From positions 67,418,569-67,482,568 of the forward strand of contig OX638368.1 of NCBI GenBank assembly GCA_951812925.1: DNA of 64,000 nt. Reading direction: 5' to 3'. The DNA comes from Calliopum simillimum. Lineage: Eukaryota > Arthropoda > Insecta > Diptera > Lauxaniidae. The translations under genes were made by a program, and so were the position numbers. This document shows, piece after piece, positions 1-11,830 of this stretch. The notes beneath the pieces were generated by a model. It was given only the letters and a program-made list of their open reading frames with translations, made no database searches and was not told the origin of the DNA. Numbering within the stretch: position 1 is the first letter of the stretch; each line of letters begins with the position of its first letter.

Positions 1-400
1 GTTCCATGTTTTATTTATTTATTTATTTTATTATTTCTTCATGTTTAGTTATTACAAAATTAAGTTACCTGCGAAGCTTAGTGCTTATCTGCAGGTGGTT
101 AGGTTTATATTATATTATATTTTACATGTTTATAAGTTTAGTGATAGCTTTAGTATTTTTAATTTTATATTTTGATATAGATCCCAGAATCTCATTAAAA
201 ATTGAATTTATCTTTCACAAATTTTTGATTTATTTTTTTTATTTTTTTTTTCTGATTTTGCCTTATATAAAGTTTTTTTTTTTTGTTTAAAAATAACATT
301 TTTGTGTTTAACTTTTCGTTTTAATTCTACGATGCAGAAGTTTTGTTTAAGAAGTATATATTCAAGATTTTCTTTCGAGTTTTGAAATTGGAAATATTTT
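1..400. other. AT-rich sequence, no gene seen
   Basis: Very AT-rich with T-runs. An open frame of about 90 codons is low-complexity Phe/Ile/Leu sequence and resembles no protein family I know. I see no feature here. Confidence 0.6.
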
Positions 401-617
401 TAAGATGTGGTGGTTAACGCATTCAGGACCTTAGTAATAACGTAATTCAGCTGTCTCTTTCCATACGAATTAAACGTTTCAGGAATCTCGAAGAGTCCCT
501 GAGCTCGCCTTCTTGTATTGACAATGTGGCTTATGGGTTGTTGAAAGCGAATACCGTCGTAATACTCTAATGTGTTTATCATATTGAAAATCGTGTTTAC
601 ATCCATAACTTTGAAGA
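401..617 (-). pseudogene. C-terminal part of a LINE reverse transcriptase, cut off by a mariner insertion
   Basis: The minus-strand frame ends with a stretch typical of the C-terminus of non-LTR reverse transcriptases: a hydrophobic block followed by an Arg-rich segment (RRRAQGLFEIPET) and a final YxITKVLNAL-type helix before the stop. It continues the reverse transcriptase encoded at 1933-2867. The two parts are separated exactly by the mariner element at 620-1932. LINE clade is not determined. It is non-functional because the coding region is interrupted. Confidence 0.75.
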
Positions 618-619
618 TA

Positions 620-1932
620 CAGGGTGGCTGATTCGAACTGTTACCAACTTCAGATAGACTTATCTGACAGATGGAACATGACAGCTGTCTAAAAATTGGC
701 ATGATGTTAGTTCATTCTATTGTCAACAAGTAACCAAAAGCATTTGCGCGTCAATTTATTGAAAATAAAAAATTTTCGAAATGGAATTCAAACGTAATAG
801 TGTGATTGCTCTGTATTTGGCTGGAAAATCGCAACCAGCAATTGTTCGTGAGCTGAAACATTTAAAAGTGAATAAAATGTTTGTGTATCGGACCATAACA
901 CGTTACAATGGTACCGGCAGCGTTGCCAAACGATATGGTGGTGGTCGGAAAATAACTGCAACATCACCAGAAATGGTTCGAAAGGTGAAGGCCAGAATTG
1001 AGCGAAATCCGAGACGCAGTGGCAGACAAATGGCTGCCGAGCTGAAAATATCGCGTGAACGAATGCAACACATATTGTCAAACAAGCTCGGACTAAAGGC
1101 CTTCAAGTTCCAAAAGGCGCATGATCTCACTCCTGCTCAAAAAAAAGTTAGGCTCGATAGAGCCAAGGAGTTGTTGCGCTTGCACGCCGCCGGAAATCTG
1201 TCACAAATTGTCTTCTCTGATAAGAAAAATTACTGTATCCAGCAATATGTAAACAAACAAAATGATCGGGCTTACTTGACAGAGAGGTCCTACGAAAATT
1301 TGAATGTTCGTTTGGCCACCAGGACGCAGGCACCACCGCATGTGATGGTTTGGGCTGCAGTGACTGCTGATGGGCGCTCACCACTCGTTTTTTTGGCCGC
1401 TGGCGTCAAAGTAAACGCCCAGGTGTATCGTGAATCAGTGTTGGAGGGTGCTTTACTACCGTGGGCACGCAAACATTTCGGTCGCAAGCCATGGACATTC
1501 CAACAAGACTCGGCACCGTCACACAAAGCTCGTGTGAATCAAGAATGGTTAGAAAAAAACGTTCCTAACTTTATTTCTGCTCAACAATGGCTCTCAAATT
1601 CGCCTGATTCGAATCCGCTGGATTTCTCAATCTGGGGTATGTTGGACAGGAAGGTCTTGACTAAAAAATACCAGAGCGTTGATGCGCTAAAAGTGGCCCT
1701 TCAACGAGAATGGCGCAAACTTCCACAAAATCAAATTCGTGCAGCATGCGACTCGTTCTTCGACCGTCTACGGGCCATAGTTAAGGCCAAAGGTGGCCAT
1801 ATCGAAAATCTCAAGTAGATTCTTAAAATTTGAACATTTCCCAACAATTATAGCGTTTGATCAATAAAATCTGTGCATGGAAACTAAAAATATAGTCTTT
1901 TGAATTGTTAACACTTCGAATCAGCTACCCTG
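620..1932 (+). mobile_element. Mariner/maT-like (DD37D) DNA transposon, full length
   Basis: The element is bounded by imperfect terminal inverted repeats of about 31 bp: CAGGGTGGCTGATTCGAA at the left and the complement of CAGGGTAGCTGATTCGAA at the right. A TA dinucleotide precedes the left end (618-619); the right-hand TA looks mutated (AT follows the end). It holds one long transposase ORF. It lies inside a minus-strand LINE, so it inserted after that LINE was in place. At 1.3 kb it has the usual length of an autonomous mariner-type element. Confidence 0.85.
781..1818 (+). CDS. Mariner-type transposase (DD37D, maT-like), uninterrupted
   Basis: The 345-residue product would bind the terminal repeats and catalyse cut-and-paste transposition. 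An N-terminal pair of helix-turn-helix segments (about residues 1-110, with a basic GGGRK link) is followed by the catalytic RNase H-like fold. The acidic triad is read from FSDKK, FQQDSAPSHK and SNPLDFSIW. The last two Asp are separated by 37 residues, a DD37D signature as in the maT group. The first motif has DKK where many relatives have DEK. The frame is open from Met at 781, just after the 5' repeat, to TAG. Nothing visibly disables it, though activity cannot be judged from one copy. Confidence 0.85.
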   Translation: MEFKRNSVIALYLAGKSQPAIVRELKHLKVNKMFVYRTITRYNGTGSVAKRYGGGRKITATSPEMVRKVKARIERNPRRSGRQMAAELKISRERMQHILSNKLGLKAFKFQKAHDLTPAQKKVRLDRAKELLRLHAAGNLSQIVFSDKKNYCIQQYVNKQNDRAYLTERSYENLNVRLATRTQAPPHVMVWAAVTADGRSPLVFLAAGVKVNAQVYRESVLEGALLPWARKHFGRKPWTFQQDSAPSHKARVNQEWLEKNVPNFISAQQWLSNSPDSNPLDFSIWGMLDRKVLTKKYQSVDALKVALQREWRKLPQNQIRAACDSFFDRLRAIVKAKGGHIENLK

Positions 1933-2867
1933 ATAATTCGAACTAAACGGCGTTGAAGTTGAATAATCTTATCTGTATATGTTTTTGAAGCACTCCCCCA
2001 GGCTAGTATCCCATATCTTAATCTGGACTCGACAAGTGAGTAATAAACTTGCCTGAGGATGTCAGTGTTGGTGTATCTTTTCTGAAACACTGATGCAAAG
2101 ACTGCACTTCTTAGTTGTATAAGCATCTTGTTTATATGGTCTTTCCAAATAAAGTGGTCATCGATTATGATACCAAGATATTTATAATTCTTAACTACTT
2201 CAATGGCTTCATTTCGTGGTGTCGCTGGGCAATCATCGTTTTTGTAATATATGTTTATACTAACTTCAGGTTGGAACGGTATACGTATATGCATCACCTT
2301 GGTTTTTCTCGAATTTATTATCAATCCTTGTTCATGACACCATTTCGAAACTCTATCGAACTCATTCTGCATGGTTGCTTTTGCAGTGGAAAGACACTTG
2401 TGCTTTACAATAATCGCTATATCGTCCGCGTAGGCAAATGTAGTGCTTTTTTTGAGCAACCGAAGCAGTTCATTAGTAAAAAGTACAAATAACTTAGGAC
2501 CCAATTTTGAGCCTTGTGGAACTCCAACCTCAATTTTTACTTCTTGGCTTATTGTATTACCGACTTTTACCCTCATCGTCCTTTCTGAAAGATAGTTTTT
2601 GATCCATTTTGCCATAACCCTTCTTATTCCGATTCTATGTAGTCTTTCAATAATTTTTTCATGACTTAATGTTTCGAACGCTTTGCTGAAGTCTATGAAC
2701 ATAACTAGCACATGATGGTTTTTGTTTAAGCTTGTTGTCACCATATTAGAAAATTCACCTAATAATCGACCAGTACTTTTTCCTTTCTGGAACCCATAAC
2801 GGTTTAATTGCAGAATTTTATTTATAAATATTTGAGCATTTCTTTCTTGTTCTGCTATTTGTTTCAT
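1933..2867 (-). pseudogene. LINE reverse transcriptase (5'-truncated, interrupted by mariner)
   Basis: About 310 residues carry the ordered motifs of a non-LTR retrotransposon reverse transcriptase: YGFQKGKSTGR, the MFIDFSKAFET block, GVPQGSKLGP, the catalytic FAYADD box, then YLGIIIDD and a thumb/connection segment ending LQRRLVRIIRV at the mariner junction. The upstream endonuclease and ORF1 are absent. The 3' continuation is at 401-617. The last few residues of the open frame are read from mariner terminal repeat and are not LINE. Clade is uncertain (Jockey/CR1/R1-like group). Confidence 0.85.
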
Positions 2868-3130
2868 ATTGTTGATGTTTTTTCTTATATTCTTTAGTTC
2901 AATATTTCGTGTTTTTCGATACTTACCGCAGAAGAAGATAATTTAAGGTACATTTTTATTACAGAAAAATGTATGAATTGTTATTAAAATCAAATTTATT
3001 TAGAATACGGTGTAACAGAAAAAATAACAATTAAAATAGTTAACAGTAAATGCCAGAACCATGTAACGGTAACGAAAGATTCCGACTTGAAGCAGATAAT
3101 GAGTAAACTTTTGATAAATAAAGGTTTTAT

Positions 3131-5512
3131 GTGCATTTTTTTTGTGAAAACGATGAACTTTTCTTAAATTTTCCAAATATCTATGTTGATAATTTTCAAA
3201 ACAGAAATCTAACTATTTGTAGATCTGTGAAAAAGTTAATAGCCCAGGAAAATAAGACATTTTCTGCAAAAAAATTCCCAGTGGAAATTTTTCACCGGAA
3301 TTGTCTTTATTTATGCCTGATACACAAACTGTGAAAAGTCCATTGCAAAGCCGTGTGCGCATAAAAAGTTATTAAGGCTCAAAGGTCGCTAAAATCAGTT
3401 TTTCGCAAATATCTCGCTAATGCTAACTTTTACAGAAAAATGTTGGTCTCCAATTTTGTAGCACAGGAAATTTCCTACAAAAGTACGTTAAAAGTATTTG
3501 CGTACGACTTCTAGTTTAGGAGATCACCCAATTTAAAAAGTTGTCAACAGTTATGATATGAAATACTACCTATGAGTTCATATTAAAATATCTTACTTTT
3601 TAAATTGCAATAACTCTTCAATGAGAAGTTGTACAAACAAAATTAAAATGCCGTTTGAAAGATAATTTAATTTTCTATATACCATACAAAATTTTTTTTT
3701 CGAACGGCTCATGACCTTAAAAATATTTTTGAATAACCGTTAAGGCTTCGAAATTGCTGGTTTTTAAGGATATCTGCGAATTGGTAAGTACTACGATAAA
3801 AAGTAATGGGACCAAATTTGTAGAGAATTACAAGATCTACAAAAAATAAGCGATATGTGTACACATAGAATTAACCGTATAGAAGATATTCCAAAAAAAC
3901 CCTTAAAATGCCAAAAAACCGGTTTCTATTGAATATCTTCTATACGGTTACTTCTATGTGTACACATATCGCTTATTTTTTGTAGATCTTGTAATTCTCT
4001 ACAAATTTGGTCCTATTACTTTTTATCGTAGTACTTACCAATTCGCAGATATCCTTAAAAAACCAGTAATTTCGAAGCCTTAACGGTTATTCAAGAATAT
4101 TTTTAAGGTCATGAAACGTTCGAAAAAAAAATTTTGTATGGTATATAGAAAATTAAATTATCTTTCTAACGGCATTTTAATTTTGTTTTTACAACTTCTC
4201 ATTGAAGAGTTATTGCAATTTAAAAAGTAAGATATTTTAATATGAACTCATAGGTAGTATTTCATATCATAACTGTTGACAACTTTTTAAATTGGGTGAT
4301 CTCCTAAACTAGAAGTCGTACGCAAATACTTTTAACGTACTTTTGTAGGAAATTTCCTGTGCTACAAAATTGGAGACCAACATTTTTCTGTAAAAGTTAG
4401 CATTAGCGAGATATTTGCGAAAAACTGATTTTAGCGACCTTTGAGCCCGAATAACTTTTTATGCGCACACGACTTTGCAATGGACTTTTCACAGTTTGTG
4501 TATCAGGCATAAATAAAGACAATTCTGGTGAAAAATTTCCACTGGGAATTTTTTCGCACAGAAGCTCTTTTTTCGTCTTATTTTCCTGGGCTATAATAGA
4601 TGTAACAGATAAAAATAAAATTTTGGACATTATTAAACATGAACATCTTCGCAACAACCACAGAGGAATAAGTGAAGTTTTCCTTGAAATTAAACAGAAG
4701 TATTTTTTCCTAAATTATACCAAATGATAACGGAAATAATTAATAATTGCGATATTTGCAAAGTAGCAAAACATGATAGGCAGCCTTTAAAACTTCCTTA
4801 TCAAATAAGTGGGAGCCCTACTCATTTCAACGATATAGTACATGTAGGTATATGGTATCCTTACAGAAACAAAATGATATTTACAATAATAGATAAATTC
4901 TCAAAATACGCAACCTTTCATAAATTAAACGATAGAAACTGGACCGCTATTTTAAATGTTTTAAAAGAACGTATACAGTTTTTGGGAAAAATGAACAAAC
5001 TCGTTTTTGATAATGAACGTTGCATTATAAATAGCGCTGTTGAGTTATTTTTAAAAGACCAAAAAATTTAAATCCATAGAACGACTCCTTTTTTGAAAAC
5101 GGGAAATTCTGATGTTGAAAGACTTCACGGTACACTAAACGAGCATTTTTAAAGTTTTTAACTCATACAATAACACGATCCATTCAACAACAAAGAAAAT
5201 ACCAATTGATTTTGTAATAAAAAATTTCAATAGAGAAGAGATTCAGAACTTAAGTAAAGATTATGAACAGGAAAAAATTTGTAGAATTAACAAACTTAAC
5301 ACGGATAGAATAAGAAATTATAACCAACATGAACACATTGTACGAAATAGGCAAATACCCAAAAACAAAACTAAATGCAGAGAGCTAAGCAATTATGTAA
5401 AAGAAGGAAACTATATAACAGATACTTCAAATAGAAGATTTACAAAATATTATAAATCACAGTTGAAACGAAAGTACATGTATCAAAAACCATGTAATGT
5501 AATTAATATTTA
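3131..5512 (+). pseudogene. Errantivirus-like Ty3/gypsy pol remnant (integrase), split by a foldback
   Basis: After the foldback at 3240-4593 the reading resumes with a histidine-rich HHCC zinc-binding module (HEHLRNNHRGI, then CDICK at about 4750) and an integrase core with the IIDKFSKYATF block. A further 430 bp (5080-5512) still shows integrase-like coding (a VERLHGTL motif) but with frame changes and stops. Sequence before the foldback (3131-3239) appears to be upstream pol. The HHCC spacing and KxDRQP-like residues resemble gypsy/17.6-type insect errantiviruses. No env or gag is visible. This is a broken relic with at least two frameshifts plus the insertion. Confidence 0.65.
3240..4593. 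mobile_element. 1.35-kb foldback (near-perfect palindrome), TAA target duplication
   Basis: Two arms of about 650 bp are inverted copies of one another, with a centre near 3892-3933 (a spacer of about 40 bp). The ends read TAGCCCAGGAAAATAAGAC and its complement. A 3-bp TAA is present on both sides (3237-3239 and 4594-4596). Removing the element rejoins the errantivirus-like pol frame region. There is no transposase, so it is non-autonomous. A 3-bp TWA-type duplication would fit PIF/Harbinger, but this is inference. Confidence 0.8.
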
Positions 5513-5860
5513 AATTCTTGCTTATATAATTTTACTAAAATTGTATTAGAATTATTTCTTTTATTTTATTGTATTATGATTTTGTGTTTGTAAGTTATTA
5601 TTATGTAATTCATAAATGAAAAAAAGAGCATTTACAGAGACGCAAATGTCTTAGTGGGGGAGGAGTTATGTGTAAACTCCTACTCTCCCTATTAATCACT
5701 TGTCATACTTTAAGATTATACATCTAAGTTATTATTTTATTATAAATCAGAATTGTCATTTTTAATTTGCAAAAAGTTAGTTTTAAATTAGATTTTATCG
5801 GGAAATGAAATAAAGAATTCAATTATAAAGTTTACATTGACATTTCATCTTATAATTATA
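5513..5860 (+). repeat. Possible polypurine tract and 3' LTR of the errantivirus-like relic
   Basis: A purine run (GTGGGGGAGG, about 5654-5663) is followed by AGTTATGTG, which fits the AGT start of insect errantivirus LTRs. AT-rich sequence continues to roughly 5840. No second LTR is in the window, so the right boundary is a guess. Confidence 0.35.
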
Positions 5861-5869
5861 TATATTTAT

Positions 5870-6240
5870 TTTTAGTGAATAAGCCTACTCAACTACTGCT
5901 TTATTAATTAACAGAATCAAAATTTCATCTGCTCATTCACTAAATCTACAATACAGCCTTATTTTTTCATCCGATTTTAGTCTGCAAGGGCTTAAAATTT
6001 TTGTGATAAAATATATTTTTGATAAAAATAATAAAACTTACCATTTTTTGTCAATTTTTCGGTCCAGAAATTCCTTTGTATGTTATTGAGAGGTATCCTT
6101 TCTTTTAAGGCTTATAACTCGGAAACTGGAAATCGAATTGAAAAACCGTAAATTATGTCTTGTTGATAACAAATTTGGCTGACTGAATTTATTGACAAAA
6201 ATTAATTTACTTGTTGTTCTGTTAATTAGATGTCAAAACA
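5870..6240. repeat. Diverged partial copy of the foldback family found at 62.3-64.0 kb
   Basis: Several blocks match in order: ATTCACTAAATCT, then a TTTTTCATCCGAT block, then AAAATTTTTGTxATAAAATAT. The same series lies in the arms of the palindrome at 62311-63983. Here it is more diverged and I see only one arm, so this looks like an old decayed copy. Confidence 0.5.
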
Positions 6241-7346
6241 GTGATTTTTCCACTTTGAGCAAGGATAACTAAGGATTCTGATGTAATAGAAAAAAAATCA
6301 ATATCAAATTTGCAATTAGGAGATCTTAATCCATCATAAACCATAGTTAATCTTTAGGGCAGTAGGGGATAAAAAAGTGGACCACCGGAGACATGACACA
6401 GTTGGAAAATTAGTCTTGAAGTGTAAATTTGTCATTAAATGCAATATATCACTCATCAAAATGCTTCAAAACCATAATTTTTCCATACTGTGGCTAAAAC
6501 GTGGCAGCAAAATTTCATAATTTTGACCTCAAAACCGTAAATTTACACTTATTGTTGATCTACTTAAAAGGTTAGATTTAAGAGTTTTTAGACAAGGTTA
6601 CATGAAGAAACTTGCAAAAATCCAAAAAAAAAAATATCTTCCAATTGTATAACTCGAAAAAGCACAGTTATCTAAAAATCACGCATATTTTTTAAACTTA
6701 AACCCATATATTTTAAACTTAATTTCGGCTTAAAAATCCATGAAATAATTTTATTTTGAATTGAATTTTCAGCGTTGCCACTTATTTTGTGCGTTAAATT
6801 ATGTTAAAATCATGCTTAAAGAAATGGCCTATGTAATCAATTTAATGTTTAATTAGTTCAATATAAATTGATCCAACTTACATATTTTGAATTACAACGT
6901 TATTTTTTTCTAAAATAATGTTTAAATCATCATATTTTTATGACAAAATCAAATTTTGGTTAAAAAAACGCTCAGATAAACGTTATGAACGTTATGGATT
7001 AGCTTATAGGATTTTCCCCAAAATTTTGTTTAAATCGTTCTTAAAAAAGATTTTTATCTAAAAACGTTGGTTATTCCGGTTCCATAAACGCTCTGATTAA
7101 CATTTTTAAAATTGAATATAAACATGTACGGTTGCCAGCTATATTTTTTTCATTTGCCTTAAACTATACTAAAAACAGTTCTTGTCTTTAATCGTTTAAA
7201 TATACTTTTCAAAAATTCAACATGCAATTGTAGGGCTGCAACCTGGCTATTTTTAAAAATTTTTCTTATGATATGCTTATTTTTACAAAGTGGAATTTCG
7301 GTCTAGAAATTAAAATTAAATTCTTTATAGACTTCCCTAACTTTTC
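6241..7346. other. AT-rich sequence, no gene seen
   Basis: No open frame or recognised element. Short repeated phrases such as AAACGTTATGAACGTTATGG hint at decayed repeats, but I cannot define them. Confidence 0.5.
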
Positions 7347-7617
7347 AAGCTGCGCAAATGGGGATGGATTGGTCACACTCTCCGGAAACCACACAGCGAA
7401 GTTTGTCGCCAGGCCCTTGAGTGGAATCCACAAGGCAGTAGAGGACGTGGTAGACCCAAAACCAACTGGAAAAGGTCGTTGGAAAAGGAAATTCAAGAAT
7501 CGGGAAAATCGTGGCAAGAGATCAAAGTCATCGCAAAAGAACGTGACAAATGGAGAGATTTCATATTGGCCCTATGCTCCTCCTAGGAGTTAAAGGAGAA
7601 TACATACATACATACAT
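7347..7617 (+). pseudogene. LINE-A copy a: 3' terminal fragment (reverse transcriptase C-terminus plus tail)
   Basis: The frame 7356-7586 reads KWGWIGHTLRKPHSEVC, then a GRGRPKTNWKR segment, and ends with a WRDFILALCSS-type terminus and stop. This is the characteristic C-terminal tail of the endonuclease-reverse transcriptase LINEs that share a GRPxxTWRR motif (RTE-like or allied). After the stop comes GGAGAATACATACATACA, a CATA-repeat 3' tail. The copy is 5'-truncated at about 7347, as usual for LINEs. The same family recurs at 7766, 13789 and 17265. Confidence 0.8.
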
Positions 7618-7674
7618 AACTTTTCTTAAATTTTGCTTGAAACATAGTTACAAAAATGTTGTGTGTCTTAACTC

Positions 7675-7765
7675 TGAAAATTTATATTCATTTTATTAGC
7701 GGCACATAATAGCACAAGGATAGACATTACAGCACAACTTTTTTTTTTTCAAAAATCAAAAATAT
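7675..7765. repeat. Partial unit of the GCGGCACATAATAGCAC tandem repeat
   Basis: One unit with ATTAGCGGCACATAATAGC and CATTACAGCAC, cut off at its right by LINE-A copy b. Three further units lie at 11915-12290, beyond copy b and the foldback, so the array was opened by those insertions. Confidence 0.65.
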
Positions 7766-8489
7766 TTTGTATTTTTAGTCCCGAAAATCCCGGGATTACT
7801 CCATGCAAATCCCGGGACTTTCGGGACTTAATAAAGGCCGGGATCCCGGGATTGGCATCGCTAGTCAGAATATGCCCGTAACAGCCACTGACAAGGCGAG
7901 TCGATTCCGCCTTAAAATAAGCATCTTGTCGAAATCCTGAAGCGTCTGACCCAGAGTGGGCGGCTCCCAGGTCAGCGTCTGTTTCAGATTGGGCGGCTGT
8001 ACGTGAAAGTGAATTTGGCCACTATATTTGCAGTGCTTGCCGGATCCAGCCTTAAGCTTTTAACTTACTGCGTGGGGCCGAGAAGAATATACTAATGAAG
8101 CATGGATCGAAAAACGATGGAAATATCTTTCCAAGTGGTACCCATGAGAATGTGGTTAATCCACCTGCCTCGGCAGCATGCACATCGGATTTGGAGGTGC
8201 AAGACACATGCATAATTAGGAATGATTCTCCTATAATCGGAACCAATATGGTTCGTCAAAATTTTAAAATCCTTTCGATGAAAACTCCAACACGCATCGG
8301 CTCTTGGAATGTCCGAACTCTTAATGATACTGGCAAAATACTTCAAGCCGTAAGAGAATTCCACAAATTTAACCTTGAAATATTGGGATTAAGCGAGTGT
8401 AGATGGAACGGTGCCGGCGAATATGTACTACCTGACGGCGAAAAGTATTGGCCCTATGCTCCTTCTAGGAGTTAATGGAGAATACATAC
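7766..8489 (+). mobile_element. LINE-A copy b: 5' end fused to 3' end (internally deleted LINE)
   Basis: It begins with the LINE-A 5' UTR, which contains inverted CCCGGGATT blocks, and shares its 5' boundary with copy c. The coding part from Met 8095 runs through a leader into an AP-endonuclease N-terminus (RIGSWNVRTL, then LEILGLSECRWNGAGEY). At about 8442 it jumps directly to the last codons and 3' end of the family (TATTGGCCCTATGCTCC, then GGAGAATACATAC). Endonuclease catalytic residues, all of the reverse transcriptase and the C-terminus are missing. It resembles a SINE-like deletion derivative. Its CATA tail was then the target for the 3.4-kb foldback. Confidence 0.8.
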
Positions 8490-9345
8490 GGGTCATTCCA
8501 CGGAGGATTTTCATTAAAAAAATTTTTTGACCCGAATAATTTTTTTACCATTCTTTGACTCAAAATAGACTAAGAGCCAGCGCTTGGCTGACCCTCCTCA
8601 TAGTATCAAAGCTGAATTTTTTTGTGAGTGTTCTTCCAATAGTAGGTATGAACTTCTGTTCTAGTGAATTCCTGAGAGGTGGTGCCTACGTGAGATTTCG
8701 GGCGCAAAAGGTCGACAAAAACAGTTTTTTGCAAATATTTCGCTAACGGTTTTATCTACAAAAAAAATGGCTACCACAATTTTGTAGCTCATTAAATTTC
8801 ATATCGAAAAGTGGTGCAAACTGTTTTCGCACGACCTATAGTTTAGGAGATATGGTCCAGTGAAATTGGACTTTCCAACCCAACATATAAAATCCATAAT
8901 TTTTTTTCTGCTAGTCGGCCTATTTTTTAGTTTCAAATTATGCACCAAAATTCGAGACCGATTTCACTGTCATACAAAAAGTTATTCAGGCACAAAGGTC
9001 GAGAAAATTAGTATCTCGCTAACGCTTATTTTTACAAAAAAATGGTGCTCTACAATTTTGTAGCTCAGAAAATTTCATATCAAAAAGTAGTGCAAATTAT
9101 TTTCGTACAAAACACATCTTAGGAGATATCCCATTTTAAGTTATTTTCCGCATACAAGTGTACATAGTAATATGAGTGTTGATTTTCAAAGTACTATAAC
9201 TTCGCCTACGTCATAGTATCATGGTTGAATTTTTTTGTGGCTATTTTTGCAGTAGTGGGTACCAACTTTTGTTTTAGTCAAACCGTGAGAGGTGGTGCCT
9301 TCGCGAGATATCGATCATAGTTATAGTAATTTGAAAATCAACTTT

Positions 9346-10345
9346 CAAAAAACTGATTTTCTCTACCTTTCGCACCCGATATCTCACGAAGGCACCACCG
9401 CTCATGGTTTGACTAAAACAAAAGTTAGTACCCACTATTGGAAGAATACCCACAAAAAAATGCAGCCATGATACCATGACGTAGGCATAGTTATAGAAAT
9501 TTCAAAACCAAATTTCAAAAAACTGATTTTCTCGACTTTTGCACCCGATATCTCAAGAAAACACCACCTCTCACGGTTTGACTGAAACAAAGGTCAGTAC
9601 TCACTATTGGAAGAATACCCACAAAAAAATGCAGCCATGATACCATGACGTAGGCATAGTTATGAAATTTTAAAATCAATTTTCAAAAAACTGATTTTCT
9701 CGACTTTTGCACCCGATATCTCAGGAAGGCACCACCTCTCACGGTTTGACTGAAACAAAAGTCAGTACCCACTATTGGAAGAATACCCATAAATGCAACC
9801 ATGATGCCATGACGTAAGCATAGTTACAATAATTTCAAAATCAATTTTAAAAAAACTGATTTTCTCAACTTTTGCACCCGATATCTAAGGAAGGCACCAC
9901 CTCTCACGGTTTGACTGAAACAAAAGTGAGTACCAACTATTGGAAGAATACCCACGAAAAAATGCAGCCATGATACCATAACGTAGGCATAGTTATAGTA
10001 ATTTCAAAATCAATTTTCAAAAAACTGATTTTCTCGACTTTTGCACCCGATATCTACGAAGGCACAACCTCTCACGATTTGACTGAATCAAAAGTCAGTA
10101 CCCACTATTGGAAAAATACCCACAAAAAAATACAGCCATGATACCATGACGTCGGCATAGTTACAGTAATTTCAAAATCAACTTTCAAAAAACTGATTTT
10201 CTCTACCTTTTGCACCCGATATTTCGCGAAGGCACCACCTCTCACGATTTAACTAAAACAAAAGTTAGAATTCCTTATTAGAAGAATACCCACAAAAAAA
10301 TTCAGCCATGATTCTATGACGTAGGCGTAGTTAGAGTACTTTGAA
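9346..10345. repeat. Tandem array, six units of about 168 bp, inside the foldback
   Basis: Each unit has an ACTGATTTTCTCGAC block, GCACCCGATATCTC, GGCACCACCTCTCACGG, CCCACTATTGGAAGAATACC, and GCCATGATACCATGACGTAG. The AACTGATTTTCTC block recurs near 9353, 9523, 9691, 9856, 10025 and 10193. The left arm of the palindrome holds only one inverted unit (9180-9330), so the array expanded on one arm only. Confidence 0.85.
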
Positions 10346-10959
10346 AACCAACATTCATATTACTATGAACACTTGCATGCGGAAAATACCTTAAAATAGG
10401 ATATCTCCTAAACTGTGGGTTGTACGAAAATAATTTGCACTACTTTTTGATATGAAATTTTCTGAGCTACAAAATTGTAGAGCATCATTTTTTTGTGGAA
10501 ATAAGCGTTAGCTAGATACTAATTTTCTCGACCTTTGTGCCTGAATAACTTTTTGTACGACAGCGAAATCGGTCTCGAACTTTGGTGCATAATTTGAAAC
10601 TAAAAAATAGGCCGACTAGCAGAAAAAAAATAATGGATTTTATATGTTGGGTTGGAAAGTCCAATTTCACTGGACCATATCTCCTAAACTATAGGTCGTG
10701 CGAAAACAATTTGCACCATTTTTCGATATGAAATTTAATGAACTACAAAATTGTGGCAGTTAATTTTTTTGTAGATATAACCGTTAGCGAGATATTTGCA
10801 AAAAACTGTTTTTCTCGACTTTTGCGCCTGATATCTCACGTAGGCACCACCTCTCAGGAATTCACTAGAACAGAAGTTCATACCTACTATTGGAAGAACA
10901 CTCACAAAAAAATTCAGCTTTGATACTATGAGGAGGGTCAGCCAAGCGCTGGCTCTCCG

Positions 10960-11830
10960 TCTAAAATGAAAGACACGTATTTTTTCTTTTCGTCAAGATA
11001 TGCACATTTCTCAAGTTATGAATTTTTAAATTTTTTAAGTTCAAAGAAAGTTCCTCTTTATGCTTGCTAATATGCAAAAGAAATATTTAATTAACAATGT
11101 ATCTAACCATGATGAAATGTATGCTTTTTTCTCAGCTTTGGAATGAAGGATATTACAAATCGATTCAATTGTTTATAAAAAAAATGACAGTTTCCTAAAC
11201 AAATTAATTTTTTTCAAATTTGGAACTGTTTTTTTTTTCGATTTTTTTGCGGGAAAATGTTTTTATAGCACTTTTGCAGATACCCTCAAAATTTCAGAAT
11301 GGATCGTCAAGAACTGTGGCTGCAATGAATTTTTAAACTTGTGCGTTCCCGCTGGGAAATGTGCGCGTTCGCGTCAAGCGTGTTCATTTCTGTCGCGTTT
11401 GTCAACGATTTGATGCGACCTGAGCGAGCGTGCGCATTTCCCAGCGTGAACGCACAAGTTTAAAAATTCATTGCAGCCACAATTCTTGACGATCCATTCT
11501 AAAATTTTGAGGGTATCTGCAAAAGTGTTAAAAAAACATTTTCCCGCAAAAAAATCGAAAAAAAACAGTACCAAATTTGAAAAAAATTAATTTGTTTAGG
11601 AAACTGTCATTTTTTTTTTATAAACAATTACTTGGATCGATTTGTAATATCCTTCGAAAGCTGAGAAAAAAGCATACATTTCATCATGGTTTGATACATT
11701 GTTAATTAAATATTTCTTTTGCATATAAGCAAGTATAAAGAGGAACTTTCTTTGAACTTGAAAAATTTTAAAATTCATAACTTGCGAAATGTGCATATCC
11801 TGACGAAAAGAAAAAATACGTGTCTTTTAT
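10960..11830. repeat. Inner palindrome B (about 0.87 kb) of the compound foldback
   Basis: Arms of about 400 bp are inverted around a GC-richer centre near 11397, where GCTGGGAAATGTGCGCG meets the complement of GTGCGCATTTCCCAGC. It is absent from the left half of the compound element. Confidence 0.8.

Noticed and set aside
6..290. 94-codon hydrophobic frame as a membrane protein
   Set aside because: The composition follows the T-rich DNA, and there is no start context or similarity.
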